From Zanthoxylum bungeanum (Eukaryota > Streptophyta > Magnoliopsida > Sapindales > Rutaceae): a DNA stretch of 64,000 nucleotides. Positions within the stretch are counted from its first letter, which is position 1; every line of letters starts with the position of its first letter. The stretch is from positions 69,501-133,500 of the forward strand of contig SKCR01049663.1 in assembly GCA_019454045.1 (NCBI GenBank). The letters run 5' to 3'. Of the stretch, positions 36,408 to 48,200 are shown piece after piece. The position numbers and the translations under genes are program-made. Below the pieces are notes generated by a model. It did no database searches. It was not told the DNA's origin and was given only the letters and a program-made list of their open reading frames with translations.

Positions 36408-37337
36408 GTACCTTTTTGAAGTTGTAGTTTATGTTCTTGAACCATATGATGCGCCCCAAATCTATTGGTGATTCCTTTTTGCATCCTCTGTTATATTTCT
36501 CTCTGAATGTAGGATTTTACTTGCTGATGATTAGTTGCAATTGGGGATGCAAAAGAAATTGAAATGTAAATAAACTCTGAGTTTTACTCGCACTTTATTA
36601 GGTTACCACATAATGCACACGATCAAGACATCAAACCATTGCAACCTCTGAACTTAAATATTCAGGAAGAGAACAAACTATGCATTGGTGATATAAGAAA
36701 TTTGAAACTATGAATTGTGAAGGGGAATAGTTTCAAGGACTGCTCTGGGATGCATTGAAAATAGTCTATAAAAGATTCATATTGTGGTTGAGGGGTCTCC
36801 GCAAGAGTGGATCCTCAATCATGCAGGAATAGCTTTCTCTAATATGCAAAGTGGAATGAGGAGAACTGATCGGGGCAATTATATTTTGTGTGAATAGTTG
36901 TTCTAAGGTAGCCATAGGCTTATAGGTAATTACTCTTTAGGTCCTGGCATATAGATGAGATCAATTGATGCACGTCTGCGTCTTGTCCATTTTCATATCA
37001 ACTGTATTCTTTTGGCCTATTTTATGCAAGTGGGTACCAAATAAGGAAATATTACACGCCATGGGAGTAGGGATATCTGCTAGGCCACTGGTTTTGGAGA
37101 CTAAAAATGGTAAATAAAGAGCTGGTCAAGAAATTATCTTCCCCTTTCTTCTTTTTGTTTTGTTTTGTTTTGTTTTGTTTGAAGCCATCTTAGGAGATTC
37201 ACAACCAGAAGTCACCATCTCACCTCCAGCATATCTCACCTTCCTTTTATTAGTTCATTAAATTCAAATTAGATGTTAGGGAAATTATCAAATTTCCACC
37301 CAAAGATGGACTCCGAAAGATGGGACTTAAGTGCAAT
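36408..37337. other. 3' flank of the KIX8/9-like gene
   Basis: No gene seen. Presumed 3' UTR and intergenic DNA, with a (TTTTG)5 microsatellite at about 37155-37180. AT-rich, without recognisable transposon ends up to the hAT insertion. Confidence 0.5.
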
Positions 37338-38223
37338 CAATGTTTAAAAATACGGGGCGGCGCCTCGAGGCGGCCGGCCATTGAGGCGCGAGGCGGACCT
37401 CCTCGAGGCGGTGAGGCGGGCGCCTCGATCCGAAAATCGGAAAAATAATCCAAAATACATTCATTTCTTCATTATTCATAGTATGTAAAAAAACTATTGA
37501 TAAGTAATCCAAAATACATAAATGCATTCACATGACATAAGAAACAAATGCATTCACAGGTAATGACATAAGATAAATGACATATTTTCAGCCAAACAAG
37601 TCAACATTTTCGAGCCAAACAAATTGATAATCTCAGACTGAAATAAATCAAAACAAACTTTCTGGAAATTAATATCAAATTATGGAGACTGTCTCCATAT
37701 CACTGCTCTTTGTTTTTTTTTTCTATTTTTCTAATTGTATTTGTTTCACTTTTTTCTTGGCTATAACATGATTTAACCAGATTTGGTGATGCATTGAGTT
37801 GGCAGCCTTTGTTTTACATAAATGACAATATATGATATAATTTAATGTTTATGGGAACACAACAGAATTTAGATAAACACCTTTTAGAAATGAATAAATT
37901 ATGGAGACTGAAATCATCATAAATGAAATCTCGATTCTTACCGAGCACTGTGTCGCCAGGGGAGACGATTATTTGAAACCCTAATCTTGATTTGGTTTTT
38001 TTTTTTTTTTTTTTTTATTTGTCAAAAGAAACGACAACGTTTTGGAAGCCCAAAACGTCGTCGTTTCATTTTAGAAATTTTTTTTTTTAAAAAAAAAACC
38101 TTTGCTGGTAAGGCGGCCGCCTCACCAGTAGAGAGGCGGGCGCTTCAAAAAAACCTCATAAGGCGGCCGCCTCGACGCGCCTTCGCCTCGAGGCGGCCGC
38201 CTCAACCGTTTTTTTAAACACTT
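37338..38223. mobile_element. Non-autonomous hAT-type transposon with 8-bp target duplication
   Basis: The left end is CAATGTTTAAAAATACGG; the reverse complement of the right end is AAGTGTTTAAAAAAACGG. Direct repeats AGTGCAAT flank both sides (37330-37337 and 38224-38231), the 8-bp duplication typical of hAT. Both subterminal regions (37355-37430, 38110-38210) are packed with gaggcg/cgcctc words and palindromes such as ggcggccgcc, while the middle is AT-rich. No transposase frame is present, so it relies on an autonomous relative. Confidence 0.9.
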
Positions 38224-38231
38224 AGTGCAAT

Positions 38232-38555
38232 TAAATTCAAATATTTTGAAATATTCAGTTTTCTATTTGAAATTCAATAAATATTCACCTTTTCACCATT
38301 AATGAGTTTTATAGACGTCATAAGAGTATTTTGGTCATTTGATAATGTCCGGGTTGAAAAGTGAACACTCTTCGAACTCCGTGTGGAAAAGTGAATATTT
38401 TTTTAAATTCGGGTGGAAAAGTTTACACACTATAAATTTCAAGTGGAAAATAGAACATTTTAAAAAATATTGATAAATTTCAAATAAAGAAATTGTGAAT
38501 TTTCATTCATATATATATATGTATATATAGAGAGAGACACGATTTAGTCTATATT
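38232..38555. other. AT-rich intergenic DNA with a microsatellite
   Basis: Contains repeats of a gggtggaaaagt/tgtggaaaagtgaa-like phrase (38345-38455) and a (TA)n(GA)n microsatellite at 38512-38537. No gene seen. Confidence 0.5.
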
Positions 38556-38559
38556 TTAC

Positions 38560-39800
38560 AGTCCACATGATCAATCGGCTAACACTTGGCCATTCTTGAC
38601 AGTCTGGGATCGGTACTCAATATCATAAATAGAGAGTTTCATTGCCATCTTCCCGACACTTCCCATCACGTCCGACTTATTAATGATAGATCATAGTGGA
38701 TATGAGGTAACCACTATGATCTTATGACCCTCAAAGTAATGTCAGAACTTCTCATTCGCATGATGTATGGTAAAGACCAGTTTCTCGGCTACAGTGTACC
38801 TGGTTTCAGCATATAATAAGGTATGACTGATGAAGAACACCGATTTCTGCCTTGCTTCCTCTTCTCTCAAAGGACATCATTGATGGAATGATGAGATACT
38901 GCCAAGTATAAGAACAAATCTTCTCTGGGACGAGGGGTAGACAAGATCATAGGCTGTCTTAAGTTGCTCTTCAATTGCTCTAAGGCTTCAGTTTTCTCTA
39001 GTCCCCAGGATGTACCATCTCCGAATTTGATCACTTTAAAAAATTCCCAACACCTATCGGACATTTGGGAGATAAATCTGCTAAGGGCTGCAACCCTTCC
39101 CGTCAAAACTTAAACACCTCTGTAGCTCTTTCGGATGGTGGCTTCCAGAAATGTTTTAACTTGATTCGAATTAACTTCTATTCCCATCTGCTTCACTACA
39201 TGCCCCAAAATATTTCCAGATGAGACCTTGAAGGCACATTTGCAAGGGTTGAGCCTCAACTTGTGCTCTCGGAGTACTTCAAAAACTTTCTTCAGATTCG
39301 TAATATGGTCATGAGCCTGCAAAGTCTTCAACACAGTATCATCTATGTGAGCTTCCATAATCTTTCCGACCAGCTCTCTAAAAATGGTGTTAACCATTCT
39401 CTGATAAATAGACCATGTATTTTTCAACCCAAATGGCATGACTTTGTAACAATATAAGCCTCGAGTCGTGATAAAGGTTGTTTTGTCTTGATCATCCGGG
39501 TGAATGGGGATCTGATTATATCCGATATATGCATTAAGAAATGGCATCCTTTCATACCCCGTTGTTACATCTACAAGATGGTCTATCTTCAGGAGCGGAT
39601 TGGGTTCCTTTGGATATACTTTATTTAAATCTATGTAATCCATGCACACTCGCCACTTTTCATTCTTATTTTGGACCACAACCGCGTTTGAGATCCATTG
39701 AGGATACCTCACTTCTCTTATAAAGTTAGTCTTTAATAATCGGTCAACCTCGTCTGAGATAATTTGATTCTTTTCCGGCACAAATCGTCTCTATTTTTGT
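38560..39800 (-). pseudogene. Gypsy reverse transcriptase and RNase H remnant
   Basis: A continuous frame at 39110-39781 shows VDRLLKTNFIREVRYPQWIS, then KWRVCMDY, YNQIPIHPDDQDKT, YKVMPFGLKN and the region where YVDD should stand reading AHIDDT. The downstream frame 38867-39106 (GRVAALSRFISQMSDRCWEF) continues after a stop. Further broken pieces (AEKLVFTI, then GKMAMKLSIYDIEYR) reach about 38575 and match the RNase H end. Best match by memory is the Tat/Retand group of plant Gypsy elements. Confidence 0.85.
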
Positions 39801-40039
39801 TGCATCGGCTTGACATCTTGGTTTGGGTTTCTTTGATTGTTCTAGGGCTTGCCTTTCTTTGGACTGTGTGATGGTGGCTGTTTATGGATATTTGGGTGGT
39901 TCTCTTTTTTCTACTGTAATCGCAGCAACTCTCCATCATCCAGTGGCTTGAAGTCATCATCATTTTCAATTCTTATCCACTGCTGAGTCTTCAAATTCAC
40001 CTCATTCATACTCTGAAAATCCTTTTTCGCTTTGTATTC

Positions 40040-41615
40040 TGTTGGACAATTATGACCCATAGCGTCACTATTTGTACAGATCATGGTGTTGTTGTACAAA
40101 TTAACTATGTAACAAAGGAGATTGCACTCTTATCATTTGTGATTAGATCACTTAGATATATAAATGATAGGAGGTCCCTATGATTTGTTCCTGGACGGAG
40201 AATGATATGAGACAGTATTATTCCATGTAGGATAAATCATTAAATATCCATAGTCAGAGTATTATCGAGATTGGACATCGATAAATACGTAAAAGACTAG
40301 TATTACACTTGTGCGCGTTGTGAGGGCACAACGGCATAGTTCTCATATATTGGGTATAGGATACTCATGCAAGTGTAATAAGAGGTTGTGTTTTACCGAT
40401 GGTACGGGAAACAGTTTCGCTCTGGATAGACCCCCTCGGAATTCCATTGGTAGTATGACTATGTGTCTATGGAAGTCCGAAATCAGGGTAGTATTTGGTA
40501 CTTACGTGTTCGGATAGTCCGACGACCGAATTTATTGCCAACATATCCGAGGATCTCATGGGTCGCTTCCCAAAGATTCACCGATGACGTATGACTCACA
40601 CTCTATATTAATCTGGGATTAATTAGAAGAGAGAGAAAATTAATCTGGGATTAATTACAGAGATATTTTATCTGGGATAAAATATCATTAAAAGAGAGAT
40701 AACGATTAATTTGGAATTAATCGATTAATTAATATATTCGATATATTAAACGAAATTAGATTTCGACGCGGAATTAAAATTAGATTTTAATTCGGGCGAA
40801 CGAATTAATTTAGAATTAATTCGTTAGCGACGTGAATAGTAATTATGTTTGGCATGATTATTTAATTAAATTAGATTTAATTACGTCGCAACGGAAAATT
40901 CGTTAATTTGGAATTAGCGAACCCGAGCCCGAGATTATTTGCGAGCGCATTCGCATTTCGAATTCGAATGCGGCACGCAAGTCAAATCAATCGTCAAATC
41001 ACTAGTCGCAACTAGCGTCACATCATTCGTCAATCAAGTGATGAATGTCTTTCACTTTGAGTGATTGACGCAAGTCACTATTCATGATTGATGGATTGAT
41101 GTGAGTTGATGGAGGTGGTTGGAGCCATTTATGGCTTGACTTTTGAAAGAGAAAAAAATTGGTATATGTTTATTTTGTTTTTAGAAAACAAAATCTAATA
41201 CACTTTTTCTCTCATCTCCTCACTTTTTCTTTCTTCTAAAACACGCCCAAGGGGCTGTGAAAAACCTCATTGGTTTTGGTTACTACCAAGCAGTGAAGGG
41301 AAGCCAAGAGTCGCGATTTTGTGGCAAAATCGGGAGTGCTAGCACACTACGAAGACATGCGAAGGTGATAGGGAAGTCCACCCATGAGTCAGGAATCAAA
41401 TGACGAAGCTTGGAGCTTGGTTTCTTGTTGATTGAAGGCCGAAACAGTGAGCACTTCACTGCCACTGCCGTGAGCAGCCCATGGAGCAGAAATGGAGTTT
41501 TGTTCGTCAAAGCGTCGCTCAACCGATCGATGTGAGTATTCCGCAACTTCTTCGATTTGTATTCGCACATATTTCATGCTTATTATTGATCTTGGGACCT
41601 TAATAGAAACCAACA
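40040..41615 (+). mobile_element. Solo LTR of the 9.6-kb Copia family, plus-strand sense
   Basis: Starts TGTTGGACAATTATGACCCA and ends ACCAACA, flanked by TATTC at 40035-40039 and 41616-41620. It is the reverse complement of the LTRs of elements A and B. It sits inside the Gypsy gag region and lacks any internal sequence, so it is the product of LTR-LTR recombination. It carries the clearest hairpin array in the window (40607-40919). Confidence 0.93.
40607..40919. repeat. Array of ten 3-nt-loop hairpins in the solo LTR
   Basis: Stem/loop positions (arm length; loop): 40607-40623 (7; TGG), 40638-40656 (8; TGG), 40662-40686 (11; TGG), 40703-40723 (9; TGG), 40729-40749 (9; TCG), 40751-40765 (6; TAG), 40771-40793 (10; TAG), 40799-40825 (12; TAG), 40863-40883 (9; TAG), 40901-40919 (8 with one G-T; TGG). 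All stems except the last are perfect, and the stem sequences differ. The array recurs in the LTRs near 19644-20010, 43900-44215, 51470-51775, 54585-54885 and 62335-62635 as loop CNA on the plus strand, because those copies are inverted. Confidence 0.9.
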
Positions 41616-43253
41616 TATTCTACATAACATGTTTTCTTCTGGAGGGCTTTGCTGTAAATTTTGGCTGCCAACTTTGTGTCACAATCTTTGATCTGCAGCA
41701 GCGCCTGGCTATATCGATGCAAGAAAGCCTGAATGGTCTCTGTGGGCTTTTGCTTCAGCCCGAAGATGCTATTAATGGTTTTGTGAGGGCACCAAAAGAT
41801 GGCATAATGATCTAAAAATTTCTCACATAGAGTCTGAAAATCCCTAATAGAATTGGGAAAGAGAGTCTTGAACCACTCCAAGGCTCCGCCTTCTAAATTA
41901 GTGGGAAAGGCTTTGCAATACTATGTTTTATCGCTTGTATCCAAGCTCATCTTCTGCCGGAAGTGGAAGAGATGCTGCTCCGGGTTGGAGTTTCCCTTGA
42001 TACTGAAAGTCGAGATTTGGACGTTCTTTGTCTTTTCTACTCCGAGGATCTATTGTATAAAGGGCTAAGTATTAATTCTCTAAGCTGTTTCAACCATGCT
42101 ATCTTGGGAAACTTGGGATAGCAGCGCTTGAGCAGAGGCTCCGAGAATATGCCTCAATTTCTACCTCACGGTATCTCGGAGTGTAACTTCTATTCCGTGG
42201 TGAGCAGCTGTCAGTGTTGAAAGAGTAGGTGATGGCAGTACTACATGGGTGGCGTTTTGTAGTTGGTGCTTGGAGCGTCAATCCGAATAATGTATTGTAC
42301 ATTATATTTTCTTATTTATTAATAAGATAACTACATTTTCATTTCAATATTTACTAATGGTAATGTCATTATGTATATTAGATTAATATATACATATATA
42401 TACTGAGAATAATATCAACCTTAGAATAGTCATGTAATAATACTGGACACCAGATGGTTCGACATTGAGATAATATTACTATTATAAATTATTCTTAAAG
42501 TAAATATTTCTAGTCATTGGTTTTGGAATACGATCGAATTCCTATAACCTAGAAAACCAGCACATGTCGTATATTGGAATTGAAGTTCCAATGGTTTAAC
42601 CCGATGTACCATGAACAAGGGAAGCTCGTATAGATATGTGGGTATTCGTTGGAGGGAAAACTGAATGACTCACATGTGATTCCTAATAGTTGGAAGTACA
42701 CACCACCGTCAACAGGAATCTCCTCGAGTCGAGTAGCATATGCGATCATTTGACTATAGAATAACATTGATTTTGTGTGTGATTCTCCATACTTGATGTT
42801 ATATATGTCAGAGACCTTTCACGGTCTGACCGCCAGATGTTTGTTCGGTATGGACTGATGCACTCGTTGATCAAGTTCGTATCAAAATAAGATTCGTTGA
42901 CCCGTATGTGTACCATACGGGGTTTAATTATCCATGTGAGTATGTCACGATTCTTAAGACTTTGGCCAAAGCCGATCACCTAGGGTGGATCGCATACATC
43001 AAAAATGGTTTCTGATTAGTTGTAAAGAATCGTAGACATGTCGACATGAGATGTGCACCTCGGACTTGACGGTGAAATCTATGTTTCCTAAGCACAACTC
43101 GGATAGCCTATGACAGAGGGATTGTTAAACATATGTAATGACCTCGACTTGTATTGTTCAGAAAGGTCATTCGTGTTTTTCGCGAATTTGGAGTTGGCCG
43201 AATTGCGTACATATAAGCTCAGCTTATATGAAGAACGTGTCTGGACTTAGAGA

Positions 43254-45252
43254 TGTTGGAGATTCTAAGCATCTTAAGATCAATTATCAAGCATGAAACA
43301 TAACTGAATACATTCGAGGAAGTCGCGGAATACTCACATCGATCGGTTGAGCGACGCATAGGACAACAAAACTCGGTTTCTGCCTCAATGGACTGCTCGG
43401 CAGTGGGTAGTAGCAGCTCACTGGTTTCGGCCTTCCTCTTCAAGAATTCAAGCTCCAAGCTTCGTCGAACGATTCCCGGCTCATGGGTGGACTTCCCTAT
43501 CACCTTCGCATGTCTCTCGGAGTGCTAGCTCTCTTGATTTTTGCCACAAAAACCAAGCACTTGCTTCCCTTTTTCTTTCCATCTCTCGGCAGTTCACAGA
43601 ACCAGAAAGAAAGAAATGGCGTGAGGAGAGAAGAGGGAAAAGAGAGGAGAGATGATGAAATGTGTTAAGTGTTTTTGGTATTTTATTTCTAAAACATATA
43701 CCAAACATTTTGCTTTTAAAAAAAGTCAAACTTTTAAAGCTTTATATGACAACCACACACATCACTCAATCATTCAAGTTGTCAAGTCACATCACTCAAA
43801 GTGACAAGTGATTTGACGCTTGATGCGACTAGCGATTTGACTTACGTGCCGCACTCGAATTCGAAATGCGAATGCGCTCGTAAATAATCCCGGATTCAGG
43901 TTCGCTAATTCCAAATTAACGAATTTTACATTGCGTCGTAATGAAATGATTACGCATAGCGAAATCACTATTCACGTCGCTAACGAATTAATTCTAAATT
44001 AATTTGTTCGCCCGAATTAAAATCTAATTTTAATTCTGCGTTGAAATCCAATTTAGTTTAATATATCGAATATATTAATTTATCGATTAATTCCAAATTA
44101 ATCGTTATCTCTCTTTAATGATATTTTATCCCAGATAAAATATCTCCGCAATTAATCCCAGATTAATTTTCTCTCTCATCTAATTAATCCCAGATTAATT
44201 AAAGTGCGAGTCATACGTCATCGGTGAATCTTTGAGAAGCCACCCATGAGATCCCCAGATATGTTGGCAGTAAATTCGGTCGTCGGACTATCCGAACACG
44301 TAAGTACCTCGTACTACGTTTATACCGATTTACAAGACAAGGTTGGCCTCTAGCAAAGCGCTATGCCTACCCAATTCTCCGGAAATATCCTTACAGGAAT
44401 AAATGATCTATATCAGGCGTAGTATACGTAGTATTGCGTATTTCTGTCCAGTATCAGATGATCACGTGCTAGGCCTGGGGCTGGAATTGTGTCTGCCCCG
44501 TACGAAACACATATCGGATGTCTAGTGACTAGTCTCTATAATCGGATAAACATGACATTGTCATTTTATCCCGATAGCTGCAGCATTTAAGAGAACCAGT
44601 CCCGTATCCTACGTGACCATCATCTTCATATGACTGGAGTGACACTTCCGTCTTGACATCACACCCAACACACTACGATTCTCAATATACCCAGTATTGA
44701 CGTACACAGAACTTGTTAAAGCCCTGGACGACCTCAACCAAAGTATATTGATTGTCGCAAGTATTAGTGGTGCAAGTCTCAGGTTAAGACCAAATACACC
44801 TACCCTGATTTCGGACTTCCATAGACACATAGTCATACTACCAATGGAATTCCGAGGGGGTCTATCCAGAGCGAAGCTGTTTCCCGTACCATCGGTAAAA
44901 CACAACCTCCTATTACACTTGCATGAGTATCATATACCCAAATATATAAGAACTATGTCGTTGTGCCCTCACAACGCGCACAAGTGTAATACTAGTCTTT
45001 TATGCATTTATCGATGTCCAATCTCGACAATGCTCTGACTAGGGATATTTAATGATTTATCCTTCGTGGACTGATACTGTCTCATATCATTCTCCGTCCG
45101 GGAACAAATCATATGGACCTCTCATCATTTATACATCTAGGTGATCTAATCACAAATGATAAGAGTGCAATCTCCTTTGTCACATAATTAATTTGTACAA
45201 CAACAACATGATCTGTACAAATAGTGACGCTATGGGTCATAATTGTCCAACA
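43254..45252 (-). repeat. Left-hand LTR (3' LTR by sense) of Copia A
   Basis: 1,999 bp, TGTTGGAGATTC to ATTGTCCAACA. Matches 51047-52816 with few differences but retains about 229 bp (from about 43598 to 43827) that the other LTR has lost. Contains the hairpin array at about 43900-44215. Confidence 0.92.
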
Positions 45253-48200
45253 ATCTCCCACTTGGCCTATAGCCAGTCACTCGAGTGTCTTACACCCGAA
45301 CTATGTACGGTTGGCTCAAACTGCTGAGAAAAGGCTTTCGTCAGCGAATTTGCATGATTATCGTCTGATGCGATTTATTCGATCATCACATCGCCGCGAT
45401 GTATGATCCGAACGAATCAGATGAATATCGAAGTATGTATCTGGATCGTTGATGAGACCATTAATTCTTTAGCCTGTGCTCAAGCCTAGCTCAGCTGCTA
45501 ACAGAATTATATCTAATCTAATTAGATTTATTATCGACCCAGAAGGCTTCTATTGCTGCCTCAGCTGCAGCAATAACCCACATTTGTTGTTTATACGGTA
45601 ACAATATCTTGCTTGGAAGATTTCCAGCTCACTGTACCATTATTCAAACTGTATAGTACCATTTGCGACTTATAGTCGTCTTATCGGTTAGGAAACTTGC
45701 TATAGTGATCCCAGTCTCTTCAAGTTCTCCATCTCCATAGATTAAGACAACATCATTAGTTCTCTAAGATACTAACGGATGTTCTTAACATCAATCCAAT
45801 GACTATCACTTGGATTGGCCTGTTTGTGACTTCATATGCTCAAAGCGTACGAGACACCATGTCGCGTACGTTTTTCAATGTACGAGTTCTCAGAGAATTT
45901 TATCAAAAGCCAAGCTTTCACCGATTGTTTTATGGGAATATCATTTCCAAGAAATGACGTATTATCATTATTTATTGGACAGCCACTGTCAGTGCGCTCC
46001 CACTAACCTCCTTATATACACAAGAATCATTTTCGTTTTGAATTAAATCATACTCCATTATGATTACATCAAAACAATAATTCCAAGAACCTATGCCTGC
46101 TTCAATCCAAACATGGATCGAATAACCCGCAAACCTTGTTTGCTAGTTTTGGTACGATAAAATCGACAGGATGTTGTAAACATCCTCCGAAAGGTTTCCT
46201 TTTCAGGAAAGCGATTTTGCCATTAAGCTGACGTATTTCATAAATGAAACATGCAGCTTTAGCAAGCATTATCCAAATGGATTTACCGTGGCAACAGGTA
46301 AAAGGTTGAATCGAAATCAACACAATGTTGATAACGATACCTTTCCGCTAAAAGCCTAGCTTTACATGTTGGTATGTTGCCATCCATGTATGTCTTCCTT
46401 GAAGACTTATAGTACCAATAGGCATAATGCCTTGCGGTACATCAACTAGTGTCCAAACTTGTTGATTTACATGGAATCCATTTCGGATTATCATGGCACT
46501 TTGCCATAATAGGGAGTCGATACCTTATATCACTTCCTCATACGTAGTCAGTTGGTATACCTCAATAAGATAAACATCTTTATAAGGTGAGATCAGAAAC
46601 CCATACCCCAGGTTGTTTTCTGACTCTCTCCGACATACGTGGTTCTTGTGTATTCGAAGATTACTGGTAATAGTTTCATCCTTGATGAACTATTTATGTT
46701 CTATTAAGGAACATGTGCCTGTAATAGTATTACTCTGATTTTCATCGAGTTTTACTATCCTCCCACTTGCCACTGCATATCGGTATTCCTCTTAGGAAAA
46801 CCGCATGGTGAGCAACAATATAATTGTTCTCTTGTGAGATGTATAAGTACAATACTTATGGTATCCCTAGGATAACCTACAATTGGCACTTATCCGATTT
46901 GGGTTTTAGTTTGGTATCACCCAAACGTATGCCCAGCATACCCAAATACTCAGGAATGTGAAACCCGGTTTCCTTTCTGTTCATATCTAATATGATATCT
47001 GTCAAACAAATTTTTATGGAACCTTATTCAAAATAAGTTCTTGCACTGTTAAAGCTTATCCGTTGAAGGAAATGGTAGCTCAGAGCGACTCATGATTAAC
47101 CTTATCATGTCTAATAAGATTCGGTTACTCATTTTGGACACACCGTCAAACTGACGTGTTCCGGGAGGAGTCCTCTTTGAAAGAATACTTTACTCTTTCA
47201 AGTATATTAGAAACTTATTGCTTAAGTAATTTCCATTACGGTCTTACCGTGAGAGTTTGATAGTTTAGCCGATCTGTTTGTCTATTTCGTGTCGAAACTT
47301 TAAAGTTTCCGATTTGTGTTTCAAAAGAAACACATAGCCATAACACGATGCCACATCTGTAAAGGTCACGAAATATTCATATCCACATCTAACCTAGCTA
47401 GACATGGGCCCACTTACTTCACTATGAACTAGGGCTAACAGGTCGGTGGCATTTGCACTTTTACCAAGTAAATAGTGTTATAAGCACATTGCCCAATAAA
47501 CTAGATTCGTAGACTTTATTTGATTAGAATCAAATTAGTCCGAGTACCCACTCTTCGAAAGTGTGGATATACGATTCTTGTTTAATTGTGTCCCAGACAA
47601 CAATGCCACAATTAGTTTCTTCTGATCAAATCAGTTTGAGCTATTTGTTTGTCATGTTATATGTTTGAGATATTATTTATGTTCAAAATATAAACTCTGT
47701 TATTCACATCTAATGTGTTTATCTCAATATCATCCTTATATAATAAAACATTTTAGTGTTATAGAATATAAAGGTTCACCCGCAGCGGGTAAGACACTAA
47801 TATAGAGATAATGTTTCTAGTCAAACTAGTTACATTATAACAGTTTCCTAATTTAAGTACACACCCGAAGGCAGTTCCTAAACTTAGGTATCTACGGTTA
47901 AAACAGTGACAGTTGTCCCATTTTCAATTCGCAGATAAATCTTAATTGAAGTCAGTATCCTGTTCAAAATAGATTCTGAACATCGATATATATTTATGTA
48001 CCACACTAAGTATTTAAAATCTAATTTTAATACTAGTAGTGAACATAATATGACAAACATATTTGAAGTCAGAGCCTTGCTCGTTCTTCAATTCCTTCAT
48101 GTATGCTTTGTCAAAACGGCAGTCATGCTTCCGCGATCCCGTTTTCCACAATTAGGCAGACATTTTAGGATATGTCATTTATCTTCCTAGAAGATTATAA

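Larger units (their letters stand above)
38560..42255 (-). mobile_element. Gypsy (Tat-type) retrotransposon fragment, minus strand, split by a solo LTR
   Basis: On the minus strand, reading from the right, gag comes first (about 41621-42240; LFPNSIRDFQTLCEKFL, FLHRYSQALLQI). After the solo LTR at 40040-41615 come the end of gag, then reverse transcriptase (39110-39800), then the RNase H side (about 38560-39106). No LTR of its own is present. The left end fades at about 38560 and the right end is cut by the long Copia LTR at about 42256. Confidence 0.85.

Noticed and set aside
36398..36410. Alternative donor CCAG|gtttgt just before the KIX8/9-like stop codon
   Set aside because: No convincing downstream coding exon follows, and the RGPGL ending agrees with the family C-terminus as I remember it. 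Kept as an alternative only.
37152..37182. (TTTTG)n, (AATA)n, poly-A and poly-T tracts
   Set aside because: Ordinary microsatellites and homopolymers of plant intergenic DNA; no further significance claimed.
45224..45406. Short open frames scattered over the LTRs (e.g. 44609-44905 minus, 52176-52469 minus, 63101-63331 minus)
   Set aside because: They recur because the LTRs are repeated copies; no initiation context, domain or codon constraint is visible.
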